Source: Geodermatophilus obscurus (GTDB lineage: Bacteria; Actinomycetota; Actinomycetes; Mycobacteriales; Geodermatophilaceae). Taken from it: 64,000 bases of DNA. Positions 34,456-43,140 of the stretch are shown here, in pieces. The notes under the pieces are model-generated. The model was not told where the DNA came from. It saw nothing but the letters and a program-made list of their open reading frames with translations, and ran no database searches. The DNA is taken from positions 62,001 to 126,000 of the forward strand of contig NZ_FOWE01000010.1 of assembly GCF_900115395.1 (NCBI RefSeq), given 5' to 3'. Positions within the stretch are counted from its first letter, which is position 1. Every line of letters starts with the position of its first letter. The translations under genes were made by a program, and so were the position numbers.

Positions 34456-37236
34456 GTGGACGTCAACGGCACCGGTTTCGTCCTCGTGATCGGCCGCACC
34501 GGATGGCTCGGCGAGGGCACGCCCGGCCAGGCTGCGGAGCCCCCGGAGGGCCTGGCGTGGCACTCGGCCGACCACACGCTACGGCTCGCCCAGCTGCCCT
34601 TCGTCTTCCCGGAGCGCTCCGGGAACCGGCGGCTGGGGCCGGCCGACCGCCGGGGAGCGGCTCGGGACCGGTACGGCAACTGGTTCTGGATCGGCCCCGA
34701 CCACGACGAGGTGCGGCTGCAGACCCTGGGGACAGCCGGCTCCACCCGGTTCTGGCCCCGGCCCCAGCCCTGCCTGGCCGCGGAGCCCCCGACCGGTGAC
34801 TTCGCCCCGGCCGGGTCGGCGGCACCGCAGGCGCAGCGCCTGGCCGGGCTCGCGGTCACCGACGACCATCACCTGGCCGTGGGCGTACCGGACGTGCCCG
34901 GTCTCCTGGTCTTCGACCTCCACGCCGGGGGGCCGCCGACCACCCTGACGTGGCCCACCGCGCTGCGCCCCGTCGACATGGCCGCCGCGCCCGGCGGCGG
35001 CCTGTGGATCCTCGACGGCACGGGCGGCCCCGGAGCCGCGCGGTACTGGGGGCTCGACCGGCTCTGGCGCATCCGCGACCTCGCGGAGCCGGGTGAGGCA
35101 CCGCCACCACCGGAGGACTTCCTACCCCTGCCCACGGGCTCGGTCGGAGGCCCCGGTGACCCGGCCGACCGTGGCCCGGGCAGCGGGAACGGGGAACGGG
35201 GCAGCCCCGCCGAGGTCGCGACCGGGTGGGCCGTGGCGATCGAGGCCCTCCCGGACGGCTCGGTCCTCGTCCTGGACCGGGGCGACCCCCACCCGGCGCA
35301 GGTCCTGCGGATGCGCGGTACGCGGGAGCTGGGACGGATCCCGCTGGCACCCATCGTCGGGCCGGTCGACCTGGCCTTCCTCGGTGACGCCGGCGGGGTC
35401 GCCGGGACGGTCTTCGTCGCCGAGAGCCAGGGGGATCAGGCCTTCGCCCTGGCGTTGGCGGCCGACGGCTCGACGCTGACGCCCCAGACCCGGTACCTGC
35501 CCATGCGGCTGTTCAGCGGCAAGGCGCTCGTCGCGTCCCGCGACCAGGTCCACTACGACCTCGGCGAGCGCTGGCTGCCGGTGACCGACCGGCACAGCCC
35601 CCGGTACGTCGGCGCGGCGAGCCTCGAGAGGGGGCCCTTCGACGCCGGTGAGCCCGGCACCGTGTGGCACCGGCTGGCGATCGACGGCCGGTTCCCCCCC
35701 GGGACCGGCATCGCGGTGCTGTCCAGGACCGCCGACCAGCCCGACGCGCTCGAGCTCACGGCCTGGCGCGAGGAGCCCGCGCCCTACCTGCGCGGGGCAG
35801 GCAGCGAGGTGCCGTACCACCGCTTCGGCGCGCGCGGCGCCCCCGACGCGGGCACCGTCGAGGTCCTGCTGCAGCGCGCCAGGGGTCGGTACCTGCAGGT
35901 CCGGCTGCAGCTGAGCGGCGACGGCCGGCACACCCCGCGGCTGTGGGCGCTGCGGGTGCACCGCCCGCGGTTCTCCTACCTGCAGCACTACCTGCCCGAC
36001 CTCTACCGGGACGATCCCGAGGCCGCGGACTTCCTGGACCGGTACCTCGCGAACACCGAGGGGCTGCTCACCGAGCACGAGGGCCGCATCGCCGCCGCGC
36101 AGCGACTCCTCGACATCACCTCCCTCGACGCCGAGCACATCGCCTGGCTGGGGGGATGGCTCGGGGCGACCACCGATCCGGCCTGGGACGAGGCACGGTC
36201 CCGGCTCCTGGTCCAGCACGCCGTCGAGCTCTTCGGCCGGCGCGGCACCGTGCGCGGCCTGGTCGAGGCCGTCCGACTGGCCACCGACCCGTGCCCGGAC
36301 TCGACCATCTTCGACGGAACCCCCGTTCCGGGGTTCGGCGTGCGCGTCGTCGAGGCCTTCCGGACCCGCACCGTATCGCCGCCCGCCACGTCCGGAGGCG
36401 CTGGCGCCGTCACCAGCGGACCCCGCATCGTGGGCTCGGGTGCACGCTGGCTGGTGGACGAGGGCCGCGGCGAGCTCGACCGTCGCTACCGCGAGTTCGT
36501 CGTCGCCCGCCACCCCGACGTGGCGGCTCTCGAGGCGGTGTGGGGGCGCTCGGTGGCGGCGGTGGACGGGGACTTCGCCGAGCCCTTCCCCCCGCTGACC
36601 CCCGGTTCGCACCGCGAGGCCACGGAGCGTCGCGAGTTCATGGTGGCGTCCCTGGCCGTGCCCTACGCCGACGTGTCGGCGCAGGACGCCACCGCCTACC
36701 GGGGCTTCCTCGCGCAGCGGTATCGCGAGCCCGCCGCGCTCTCCGCGGCGTGGGGCCTCATCGGTGGCTCGCAGCTGCGCTCCTTCGACGAGGTGGCGCT
36801 GCCCGGAGCCGCCGTCCCATCGGACGGCCCGGCCCTGCAGGACTGGTTCTCCTTCGCCTCGGGCTACCTGCCCACCGTGCGCATGGCGCACCGGTTCACC
36901 GTGCTCGTGCCCATGTCCCTGGACTCCTCCGACGCCGCCCGGGCGGACCGGCTCGCCCAGGTGACCCGGGTGGTGGAGCAGGAGCGCCCGGCGCACACCG
37001 GCTACGAGGTCCGTCCCTACTGGGCGGCGTTCCGGGTGGGGGAAGCGCGAGTGGGGTTGGAGACCAGCCTGGCGCAGGGCAGCCGGTTCGTGGCACTGGT
37101 GCTCGGCGAGGGACGCATGGCGCAAGGGCAGCTCGGTGGTGGACACCCGTGGGACGTGCCGGACAGGTGGGTCGTCGGACGGGACCGGATCCTCCCCCGG
37201 ACCGGCAGCACGCGGACGGAGGCAGGACATGGGTGA
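34456..37236 (+). CDS. Tail protein I-type baseplate protein with propeller-like N-terminus
   Basis: The product has 926 residues. Residues about 1-500 show repeating strand patterns of an NHL/beta-propeller-like domain (GLWILDGTGG, GSVLVLDRGDP, GTVFVAESQGDQAF). From about 505 the tail-protein-I region follows: FSYLQHYLPDLYRDDP, FLDRYLANTEGLLTEHEGRI, DAEHIAWLGGWLGATTDPAW and ELFGRRGTVRGLVEAVRLAT. Such proteins bind the baseplate periphery and hold fibres. GTG start; its end overlaps the next gene by eight bases. Confidence 0.82.
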   Translation: MDVNGTGFVLVIGRTGWLGEGTPGQAAEPPEGLAWHSADHTLRLAQLPFVFPERSGNRRLGPADRRGAARDRYGNWFWIGPDHDEVRLQTLGTAGSTRFWPRPQPCLAAEPPTGDFAPAGSAAPQAQRLAGLAVTDDHHLAVGVPDVPGLLVFDLHAGGPPTTLTWPTALRPVDMAAAPGGGLWILDGTGGPGAARYWGLDRLWRIRDLAEPGEAPPPPEDFLPLPTGSVGGPGDPADRGPGSGNGERGSPAEVATGWAVAIEALPDGSVLVLDRGDPHPAQVLRMRGTRELGRIPLAPIVGPVDLAFLGDAGGVAGTVFVAESQGDQAFALALAADGSTLTPQTRYLPMRLFSGKALVASRDQVHYDLGERWLPVTDRHSPRYVGAASLERGPFDAGEPGTVWHRLAIDGRFPPGTGIAVLSRTADQPDALELTAWREEPAPYLRGAGSEVPYHRFGARGAPDAGTVEVLLQRARGRYLQVRLQLSGDGRHTPRLWALRVHRPRFSYLQHYLPDLYRDDPEAADFLDRYLANTEGLLTEHEGRIAAAQRLLDITSLDAEHIAWLGGWLGATTDPAWDEARSRLLVQHAVELFGRRGTVRGLVEAVRLATDPCPDSTIFDGTPVPGFGVRVVEAFRTRTVSPPATSGGAGAVTSGPRIVGSGARWLVDEGRGELDRRYREFVVARHPDVAALEAVWGRSVAAVDGDFAEPFPPLTPGSHREATERREFMVASLAVPYADVSAQDATAYRGFLAQRYREPAALSAAWGLIGGSQLRSFDEVALPGAAVPSDGPALQDWFSFASGYLPTVRMAHRFTVLVPMSLDSSDAARADRLAQVTRVVEQERPAHTGYEVRPYWAAFRVGEARVGLETSLAQGSRFVALVLGEGRMAQGQLGGGHPWDVPDRWVVGRDRILPRTGSTRTEAGHG

Positions 37237-39001
37237 CTTCGCGGACAGCCGGTGCGGGTCCGGCGAACGGGATCCCCGCAAGCGGGTGCGGTACAGCCAC
37301 GGCATGGTGCTGGGCGAGGACGATCTGGCCCAGGAGCAGGCGTATCTGCGCGCACGGGACCACGAGGCCGTTCGTGCACTGCACGGCTTCGGCACGGTCG
37401 CCGGCCTGGCGGTCACCTGGGACACCGAGACGGGACAGCTCCAGGTCTCACCGGGACTCGCGGTGGACCCGGTCGGCCGGTTCGTGTGCGTCCCCGGAGC
37501 CCAGTGCGCGGACCCGGCGGCGTGGCTCACCGCGCACCGCGCGGATCTCCAGCAGGTGGAGACGAGCCTCCCGGGGCCGGTGAGCCTGTACGTCGTCCTG
37601 TGCCACCGCGAGTGCGAGACGGACACCGTCCCCGTCCCCGCGGAGTCGTGCCGCTCGGCGGAGGAGTCGTTGGCGGCCTCCCGCATCCTGGACTCGTTCG
37701 AGCTCCGGCTCCTGCTGGCGCCCCCGGTCGAGGCCGGCGAGACGGCCGGTGGTGCCCTGGCGCGCGCCGTCGACCGGATCCTCGCCACGCTCGCCTCGCT
37801 GCCCGAGGACTCGCTCGTCGACGTCGACCCCGTACGCCGGGAGCTCATCGCCTGGGCCACGCGGGCGCGTCCGGAGCTCGCCACCGCTGCGTGCCTGCAG
37901 CCGCCCGCCGACAACTGCGGCCGGCGGGCCGACGACGTCTCGACGGCGGTCCTGCTCGCCCGGGTGGACGTCGAGGTCGACCTGGGCGGCGACGGCACCA
38001 CGGTGGTCCTCACCGCCCGACCCGACGTGCAGCCGGACGAGCGCCCCGTGCTCCTGAGCACCCGGTTCCTGCAGGAGTGGCTCACCGAGGTGCTCCTGCA
38101 CCCCGAGCTCCTGGGGCCGCCGCCGATCGAGGACCACAACGCGCTGCTCAACCTGGCGGTCGGAGACGTGCACACCCAGTACCTGCCCGTGGACGGTCAC
38201 CGGCCGCTCGAGGCCGACCTCGACGCGGGCGGGCACGCGCTGGGCCGCCTCGCGGCCTCCACCGAGCCGCACCACGCCGTGCGCGCCGCCGAGGTCTTCA
38301 CCGGCGACCTCGCCCGCGGACCGGGCGGCGGGGCGCGGATCGAGCAGTTGCAGGGCACCCCGCTGCGGACCTCGGCCGGCGGCGGTCCCACGACCGGCGA
38401 CGTGCTCACCTTCGACGGGACGCAGTGGGTGCCCGCACCGATCGAGACCGGTCGCCCTCCCGCCCCGGCCCAGCCGGCCCGGCCCCTGGTGACGATCGAG
38501 CCGGTCGGCCGGGCGCGCGGGGGCGACCGGGACAGCAGGTCGGTCTTCCTGCTGTGGTTCCACCCCGACACCCTCGTCGGCGAGGTCGCGCTGGCGGACA
38601 CCGCAGGCAGCGCGCTCACCTACGAGACGCAGCTGTTCATCCGCGCCGAACGGTGCACCGAAGGCGGGCCGCCCTCGTTGGACCTGGTCACGGGTGTGCG
38701 GATCGCCCAGCTCAGCTGCAGCACCTTCCGCATCGACGTCCTGGACAACGACGTCCCGCTGCTGCGCTTCGTGCTCGTCCTCAGCGAGATCGGTGTGGTG
38801 GTGGACGGTGTGCGGACGACGCTGCTCGAGCACTCCCTCGACCGGGGTCTCGCCTGGCTCGGCGGCGAGGGCAAGACGGTGACCACCTTCGTCGTCGACC
38901 CCTCGGTCCTGGAGCAGACGTTCCCCGGGTTCCAGGACGTCACCGACCGTCCGCTGCTGCCCGGCGGCAGCCGCTTCACGCTCGGGCGGGTCCAGTCGTG
39001 A
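37229..39001 (+). CDS. Fibre-like eCIS protein
   Basis: The 590-residue protein has an N-terminal module (RYSHGMVLGEDDLAQEQAYL and GFGTVAGLAVTW followed by VSPGLAVDPVGRFV) shared with the next gene product. Near residues 313-350 it has HTQYLPVDGHRPLEADLD and GGHALGRLA, resembling the HTQYL-type repeats of phage tail fibres. The C-terminal 150 residues are beta-rich and may be the tip. A receptor-binding or fibre role is inferred. ATG 37229 sits inside the end of the previous gene. Confidence 0.65.
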   Translation: MGDFADSRCGSGERDPRKRVRYSHGMVLGEDDLAQEQAYLRARDHEAVRALHGFGTVAGLAVTWDTETGQLQVSPGLAVDPVGRFVCVPGAQCADPAAWLTAHRADLQQVETSLPGPVSLYVVLCHRECETDTVPVPAESCRSAEESLAASRILDSFELRLLLAPPVEAGETAGGALARAVDRILATLASLPEDSLVDVDPVRRELIAWATRARPELATAACLQPPADNCGRRADDVSTAVLLARVDVEVDLGGDGTTVVLTARPDVQPDERPVLLSTRFLQEWLTEVLLHPELLGPPPIEDHNALLNLAVGDVHTQYLPVDGHRPLEADLDAGGHALGRLAASTEPHHAVRAAEVFTGDLARGPGGGARIEQLQGTPLRTSAGGGPTTGDVLTFDGTQWVPAPIETGRPPAPAQPARPLVTIEPVGRARGGDRDSRSVFLLWFHPDTLVGEVALADTAGSALTYETQLFIRAERCTEGGPPSLDLVTGVRIAQLSCSTFRIDVLDNDVPLLRFVLVLSEIGVVVDGVRTTLLEHSLDRGLAWLGGEGKTVTTFVVDPSVLEQTFPGFQDVTDRPLLPGGSRFTLGRVQS

Positions 39002-41334
39002 CCATCGAGCTCCCCCTGCAGGGTGCGCACCTGACGGGCGGCCTCGAGCGGGTGTCGTGGTGGAACGGGCGCATCCTCACCGCCGAGGACATGACCGACC
39101 ACCAGCGCGCCGTCGACGAGGCCGACCGCCGGCTCGGTCGCACCGGCGGCGCCGGCGTGGTCGACGGGCTGTTCGTCTCCCGCCGTCCCGACGGCCGCAG
39201 TGTCGACGTCACAGCCGGGCTGGCCGTCGACGAGACCGGGGAGACGCTCGCGCTGGGCACCGACGTCACGGTCCACCTCGTCCCGCCTCCCGGTCCGGCG
39301 GCCCGGACGCCACCGGCGGACTTCGTCGCCTGCCGGACGGTTCCCCAGGCGGCCACGGTGGCGGGCACGGGTGTGTACCTCCTGACGATCGCGTCGGCCG
39401 CGGGCAGCCGGGGTGCCGCGCCGGGGTCCGCCGCCACGGGAGTGGGGGCGAGCGCCTGCGGCCCGCGCTTCGACGTCGCCGGCGTGCAGTTCCGGCTGGT
39501 CGAGATCGACATCGGCGGGCTGGCGGAGGCGGGTGGTCACGGGAAGGGCGATCTCGGCGTCCTGGCGTCCCTCCGTAGCCGCAGGCGCGATCCCCGGCTG
39601 CGCAACGTCATCGCGCACGTGCTCCTGGACACCCTCGTCCGGGCCCGGTCCCTGCTCGCGCCCTTCGGTCCGCCCGGCCGGTACACCCCTGCGCTGCAGC
39701 GGCTCGCGGACGGCGGCACGCTGGCCGCCTGCGAGGTGCCCCTGGCCGTCGTCGTCTGGGCCGGTGACCGGGCCGACTTCGTCGACACCTGGGCCGCCCG
39801 GAGGACGCCCTCGACTGCACCCGGGGCCTGGCCGTCGGCCTTCATCGGGGCGCGGGGGTCGGACGGCGGCCTGCCGGTGCTCCTGCAGTTCGCCGACCAC
39901 CTGGGCGCGCTGGTCGGCCCCGGCGTCCCACCGGCCGGGCGGCTGACGCGGGAGGCGCGGCAGCACTTCCGCTACCTCCCCCCGGCGGTGCTGCTCCCCC
40001 TGGTCGAGCGCAGCGGCCAGCAGGGCGTGGACCCTTCGGTCTTCCTGACCGGGCTGCGCGTCCGCGATGGCGGGTCGATGGTGGCCGGCCGCGTCTGGCC
40101 GCTGCTGACCGCCTCGCTGACGGCCCCCGTGGTCGACCTCGACGCGGACGTCGTGCTGCACAGCTACACCGTCGAGGAAGCGGTGGACGCCGGTGCCGGT
40201 CAGCCCTATCTCGTCCTCGCCGCCGACCACCTCCGCCACCTGGCGACGCCCCCGGTCGAGGACGGCCGGCCGGTCATCACCGGGGTGAGCCCGCCCGGTG
40301 ACCACGAGATCGGTTCCCGGATCACCGTGCACGGGAGGAACTTCGCGGTGCCGGACTCGCACAACACCGTGACCGTCGGCGGCGCGCGGGTCCGCCGGTT
40401 CCACGCGGGGACCCCGGGGACCGCCCTGGTCTTCGACGTGCCGTCGATGCCCCGCGTCCCGAGGACCGCATCGATCGTCGTCTCGAACGAGGGCGGGACG
40501 GCGGACACCCCGATCTCCGTCATCGCGCCGGTGGTCGTTCCCCAGGGCGCCCTCGAGATCGCCGAGGACCTCGCGGACCTCGCGGGGAAGCAGCTGGACC
40601 CGGGCGAGACGGTCACCGCCCACTGGCTCGTCACCGCGCTCACCGACGTCCCGGGGGTCTACACGTTCAGCCCGCTCGTCTCGGGCTCGTCGAACGTGCC
40701 CGACCGGGTCTGGCTCGAGACGGCGGCCGTGGTCGACGACGCAGGCAACGAGAAGGACACGTTCGAGCTGGCGCCCGCGACCGCCGGGTCCGGTGAGGCC
40801 GTGCGGATCGGGATCCGGATCACCATCCCGGTGGGGACCGAGCAGGCGGACCTGGCACTGCGGTGCACCCTGGTCGCCAACCCGGCCGATCCTCTCCTCA
40901 ACCGCACCTCGTCGCTGGTGCTGCTCACCGTGAGCGGCAAGATGCAGGCATCTGATCCACGGACCACCTTCGGGGTCCCGTTCCTCGTCGGCGGCTCGGG
41001 CGGCGTTGCCGACGACGGCGCGCTCGTCATGGCGCCGGGTGATCGCGGGCAGATGCTGATCGCCGAACGCTTCGACGCGGCGGCGACGGTCACGTACACC
41101 GCGAGCATCACGCCGGCGACCCCGGGCTTCTGGGTGCTCGAGCAGCCCACTCCCGGCCCGTCGCAGGAGATCGCCGTCGAGGCGGGCTCCCCGGGCCTGT
41201 TCGGCGTGACGGTGCGCTCGCTCCGCGAGGACCCCAGCCCGTCGCGGACGCTGCGGGTGCAGGTCTCCGCCGACCCCGGCGGGGGCGCTGAGGGCTACGT
41301 CTCCTTCGTCCGTCTCCGGCTGCGGAACTCGTGA
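38998..41334 (+). CDS. Second fibre-like eCIS protein with IPT/TIG domain
   Basis: The 778-residue product repeats the N-terminal module of its neighbour (WWNGRILTAEDM, VVDGLFVS, VTAGLAVDETGETLALG). A clear IPT/TIG Ig-like domain follows at about 423-510 (PVITGVSPPGDHEIGSRITV, VHGRNFAV, TVTVGGARV, VVSNEGGTADTP). The rest is further beta-sandwich domains. Cysteines are few. A surface-exposed, adhesive role is likely. Starts at GTG 38998, overlapping the preceding TGA (GTGA). Confidence 0.65.
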   Translation: MTIELPLQGAHLTGGLERVSWWNGRILTAEDMTDHQRAVDEADRRLGRTGGAGVVDGLFVSRRPDGRSVDVTAGLAVDETGETLALGTDVTVHLVPPPGPAARTPPADFVACRTVPQAATVAGTGVYLLTIASAAGSRGAAPGSAATGVGASACGPRFDVAGVQFRLVEIDIGGLAEAGGHGKGDLGVLASLRSRRRDPRLRNVIAHVLLDTLVRARSLLAPFGPPGRYTPALQRLADGGTLAACEVPLAVVVWAGDRADFVDTWAARRTPSTAPGAWPSAFIGARGSDGGLPVLLQFADHLGALVGPGVPPAGRLTREARQHFRYLPPAVLLPLVERSGQQGVDPSVFLTGLRVRDGGSMVAGRVWPLLTASLTAPVVDLDADVVLHSYTVEEAVDAGAGQPYLVLAADHLRHLATPPVEDGRPVITGVSPPGDHEIGSRITVHGRNFAVPDSHNTVTVGGARVRRFHAGTPGTALVFDVPSMPRVPRTASIVVSNEGGTADTPISVIAPVVVPQGALEIAEDLADLAGKQLDPGETVTAHWLVTALTDVPGVYTFSPLVSGSSNVPDRVWLETAAVVDDAGNEKDTFELAPATAGSGEAVRIGIRITIPVGTEQADLALRCTLVANPADPLLNRTSSLVLLTVSGKMQASDPRTTFGVPFLVGGSGGVADDGALVMAPGDRGQMLIAERFDAAATVTYTASITPATPGFWVLEQPTPGPSQEIAVEAGSPGLFGVTVRSLREDPSPSRTLRVQVSADPGGGAEGYVSFVRLRLRNS

Positions 41335-41343
41335 GGTCCCGGG

Positions 41344-43140
41344 ATGTCCGCCTCCCCCTCGGCCGTGCTGCGACTCCGGATGCGCCACGGCGGTCCGGGG
41401 AGGCCGCCCGATCCGTCCTCGGCGCCGACCCGGCTGGAGCGTGCGGAGCTCCACCCCGACGGGCTCCCCCCGTCGGCCGTGCTCGTGGTGCGGCGGCTGA
41501 CGGCCGTCCTCCCGCCGTTCGAGACCGCCCCCCGTTCCTCCCGAGGGGACGGTCCCCGCTGGGACCACCGCCTCCGGCAGGAGCTCACCGACCTGGCCCG
41601 CCGCGCCGCGCGACCGGACCGTGGCAGGCTGCCCGACGACGCGGAGGCGGTGCTCTTCGGCGACCGTGCCGAACTGGTGGCCTGCCTGGTCACCGACCTG
41701 CTCCGCGGCGTCGCCGACCGCTGCTGGTGGTGGGAGGGACCGCTGCTGGGGACCGGGACCACCGACGTCGCCGCCGTGCTCGCTCGGGACGTCGCCCTCC
41801 TGCCCGGTGCGCTCGACCAACTCCAGACCTGGGACCTCGCCGACGCGGCGGTGCGACGGTTGCCCCTCGGTCAGGCCACGGCGTTGCTCGCCGGCATCCG
41901 GCGCACGTTCGCTCTCCCGTCCGCTGCCCCCGGCAGCCGGGCGGCGACCGCGCCGGGCAACGTGCTCTCCCATGGCCGGGCGACCGACCGCGAGGCGGGC
42001 ACAGCGGAACCACCGTCCGCCCGGGGCGCCGCCGACCCCGCCGTCGACGGGCGCGGGAACGGAACGCCGGACGTGGCCGCGTGGGAGCGCTGGCTCGGCT
42101 CCTCTGCCGTGCCGTCGTCCCTCGACGGCGAGCGTGCACTCCTGCTCGCGACCGCACTGCTCCTCGTCCGGGCTCCCGGGGCCGCCCGCTCGGCGGTGGT
42201 GTCGGCGGCCCTCGAGCGCGACGCGTCGCGCCGGGACGTGGCGCTCGGTCCCGATCCCGCTCGCCGCACGCCCGATGCGGGGCCGGCTCCGGAGGGGTTC
42301 CCGGAGTCCGGCGCCGGCTCGGCCACGCCCGCCGGGCCGAACGACAGCTCCGTCGCACCGGGCGTCGGTGCCGTTCACGTCGACCGCCCCGACGCGGGCC
42401 CGGCGGGCGGGATCGGCGCCCCCGGTCCCCGGGGCGCCGGCGACGCCCCGGGGGCCGGCGCATCGGGCGACGCCGCCTCGACCCCGCCCAGCGGGAGCCG
42501 CACGCCGGCCGATGCCGCGGCTGGGTCCACGAGGTCCGGGTCCTCCGGGTTCCCCGGCCCGGTGCCGGTGCCGGTGACCGAGCAGGAGCCGTCGCCGGGC
42601 GACGGATCCGTCTCGGGCCTGCCCGAGGCGGTCCGCACCGGGTTGGCCGGCGTCTTCTACCTGATCGACCTCGTTCCCCGGCTGGACAGGTGGACCGCGG
42701 ACGGCGTTCCTCCCGGGGCCGGGGAGGCGTGGCACGCGGGGCACCTCACCGGCTGGGCACTGCTGGAGGCCCTCGGCCGCGGACTCCTCGCCGCCCACCC
42801 CTCCACGGTCGCGGGGGAGGCCGATCACGACGGCCTCTGGCGGCTGCTCGCCCGGCTCGACGGGCGCCTGACGGGAGTGCCGACGGTCGCCCTCGACCCT
42901 GCGGTGGTCACCCGCGTCGGTCAGCGACTCGCCGACGAGCTCGGCACCGACGTGACCCGCGCGATCGACGCGCTGCGGGTGCCGGGGCGCGTCGACCACT
43001 CCCGCACCCACGTCGACGTCGTCATGGACCTCGAGTCCATCAGCGTGCCGGTGCGGATGGCCGGACTGGACCGGGACCCCGGCTGGGTGCCGGCGCTGAG
43101 CCACGTGATCGCGTTCCACTACGCCCGCGGGGGCCCGTGA
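41344..43140 (+). CDS. Protein at tape-measure position, unknown
   Basis: The 598-residue product has helical ends and a long low-complexity Ala/Pro/Gly/Asp middle (about 195-420). Near the C-terminus is VRTGLAGVFYLIDLVPRLD, which loosely resembles the NAGL-type helix of CIS tape-measure proteins. The gene lies directly before the AAA ATPase, where the tape-measure gene sits in Photorhabdus-type clusters (Pvc14 before Pvc15). Length control is therefore a position-based guess; I would not name it firmly. It shares a TGATG overlap with the ATPase. Confidence 0.5.
   Translation: MSASPSAVLRLRMRHGGPGRPPDPSSAPTRLERAELHPDGLPPSAVLVVRRLTAVLPPFETAPRSSRGDGPRWDHRLRQELTDLARRAARPDRGRLPDDAEAVLFGDRAELVACLVTDLLRGVADRCWWWEGPLLGTGTTDVAAVLARDVALLPGALDQLQTWDLADAAVRRLPLGQATALLAGIRRTFALPSAAPGSRAATAPGNVLSHGRATDREAGTAEPPSARGAADPAVDGRGNGTPDVAAWERWLGSSAVPSSLDGERALLLATALLLVRAPGAARSAVVSAALERDASRRDVALGPDPARRTPDAGPAPEGFPESGAGSATPAGPNDSSVAPGVGAVHVDRPDAGPAGGIGAPGPRGAGDAPGAGASGDAASTPPSGSRTPADAAAGSTRSGSSGFPGPVPVPVTEQEPSPGDGSVSGLPEAVRTGLAGVFYLIDLVPRLDRWTADGVPPGAGEAWHAGHLTGWALLEALGRGLLAAHPSTVAGEADHDGLWRLLARLDGRLTGVPTVALDPAVVTRVGQRLADELGTDVTRAIDALRVPGRVDHSRTHVDVVMDLESISVPVRMAGLDRDPGWVPALSHVIAFHYARGGP

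Noticed and set aside
32130..34859. A 909-codon minus-strand open frame
   Set aside because: Antisense shadow of the baseplate J gene; no family features.
35122..38175. A 1017-codon minus-strand open frame
   Set aside because: Antisense shadow of tail protein I and fibre-like genes; frame open only because of codon bias.
38620..43119. A 1499-codon open frame on the minus strand
   Set aside because: It lies antisense to three well-supported eCIS genes. Its composition (His/Gly/Arg-rich, no domain) is what GC-rich genes give in the opposite strand.
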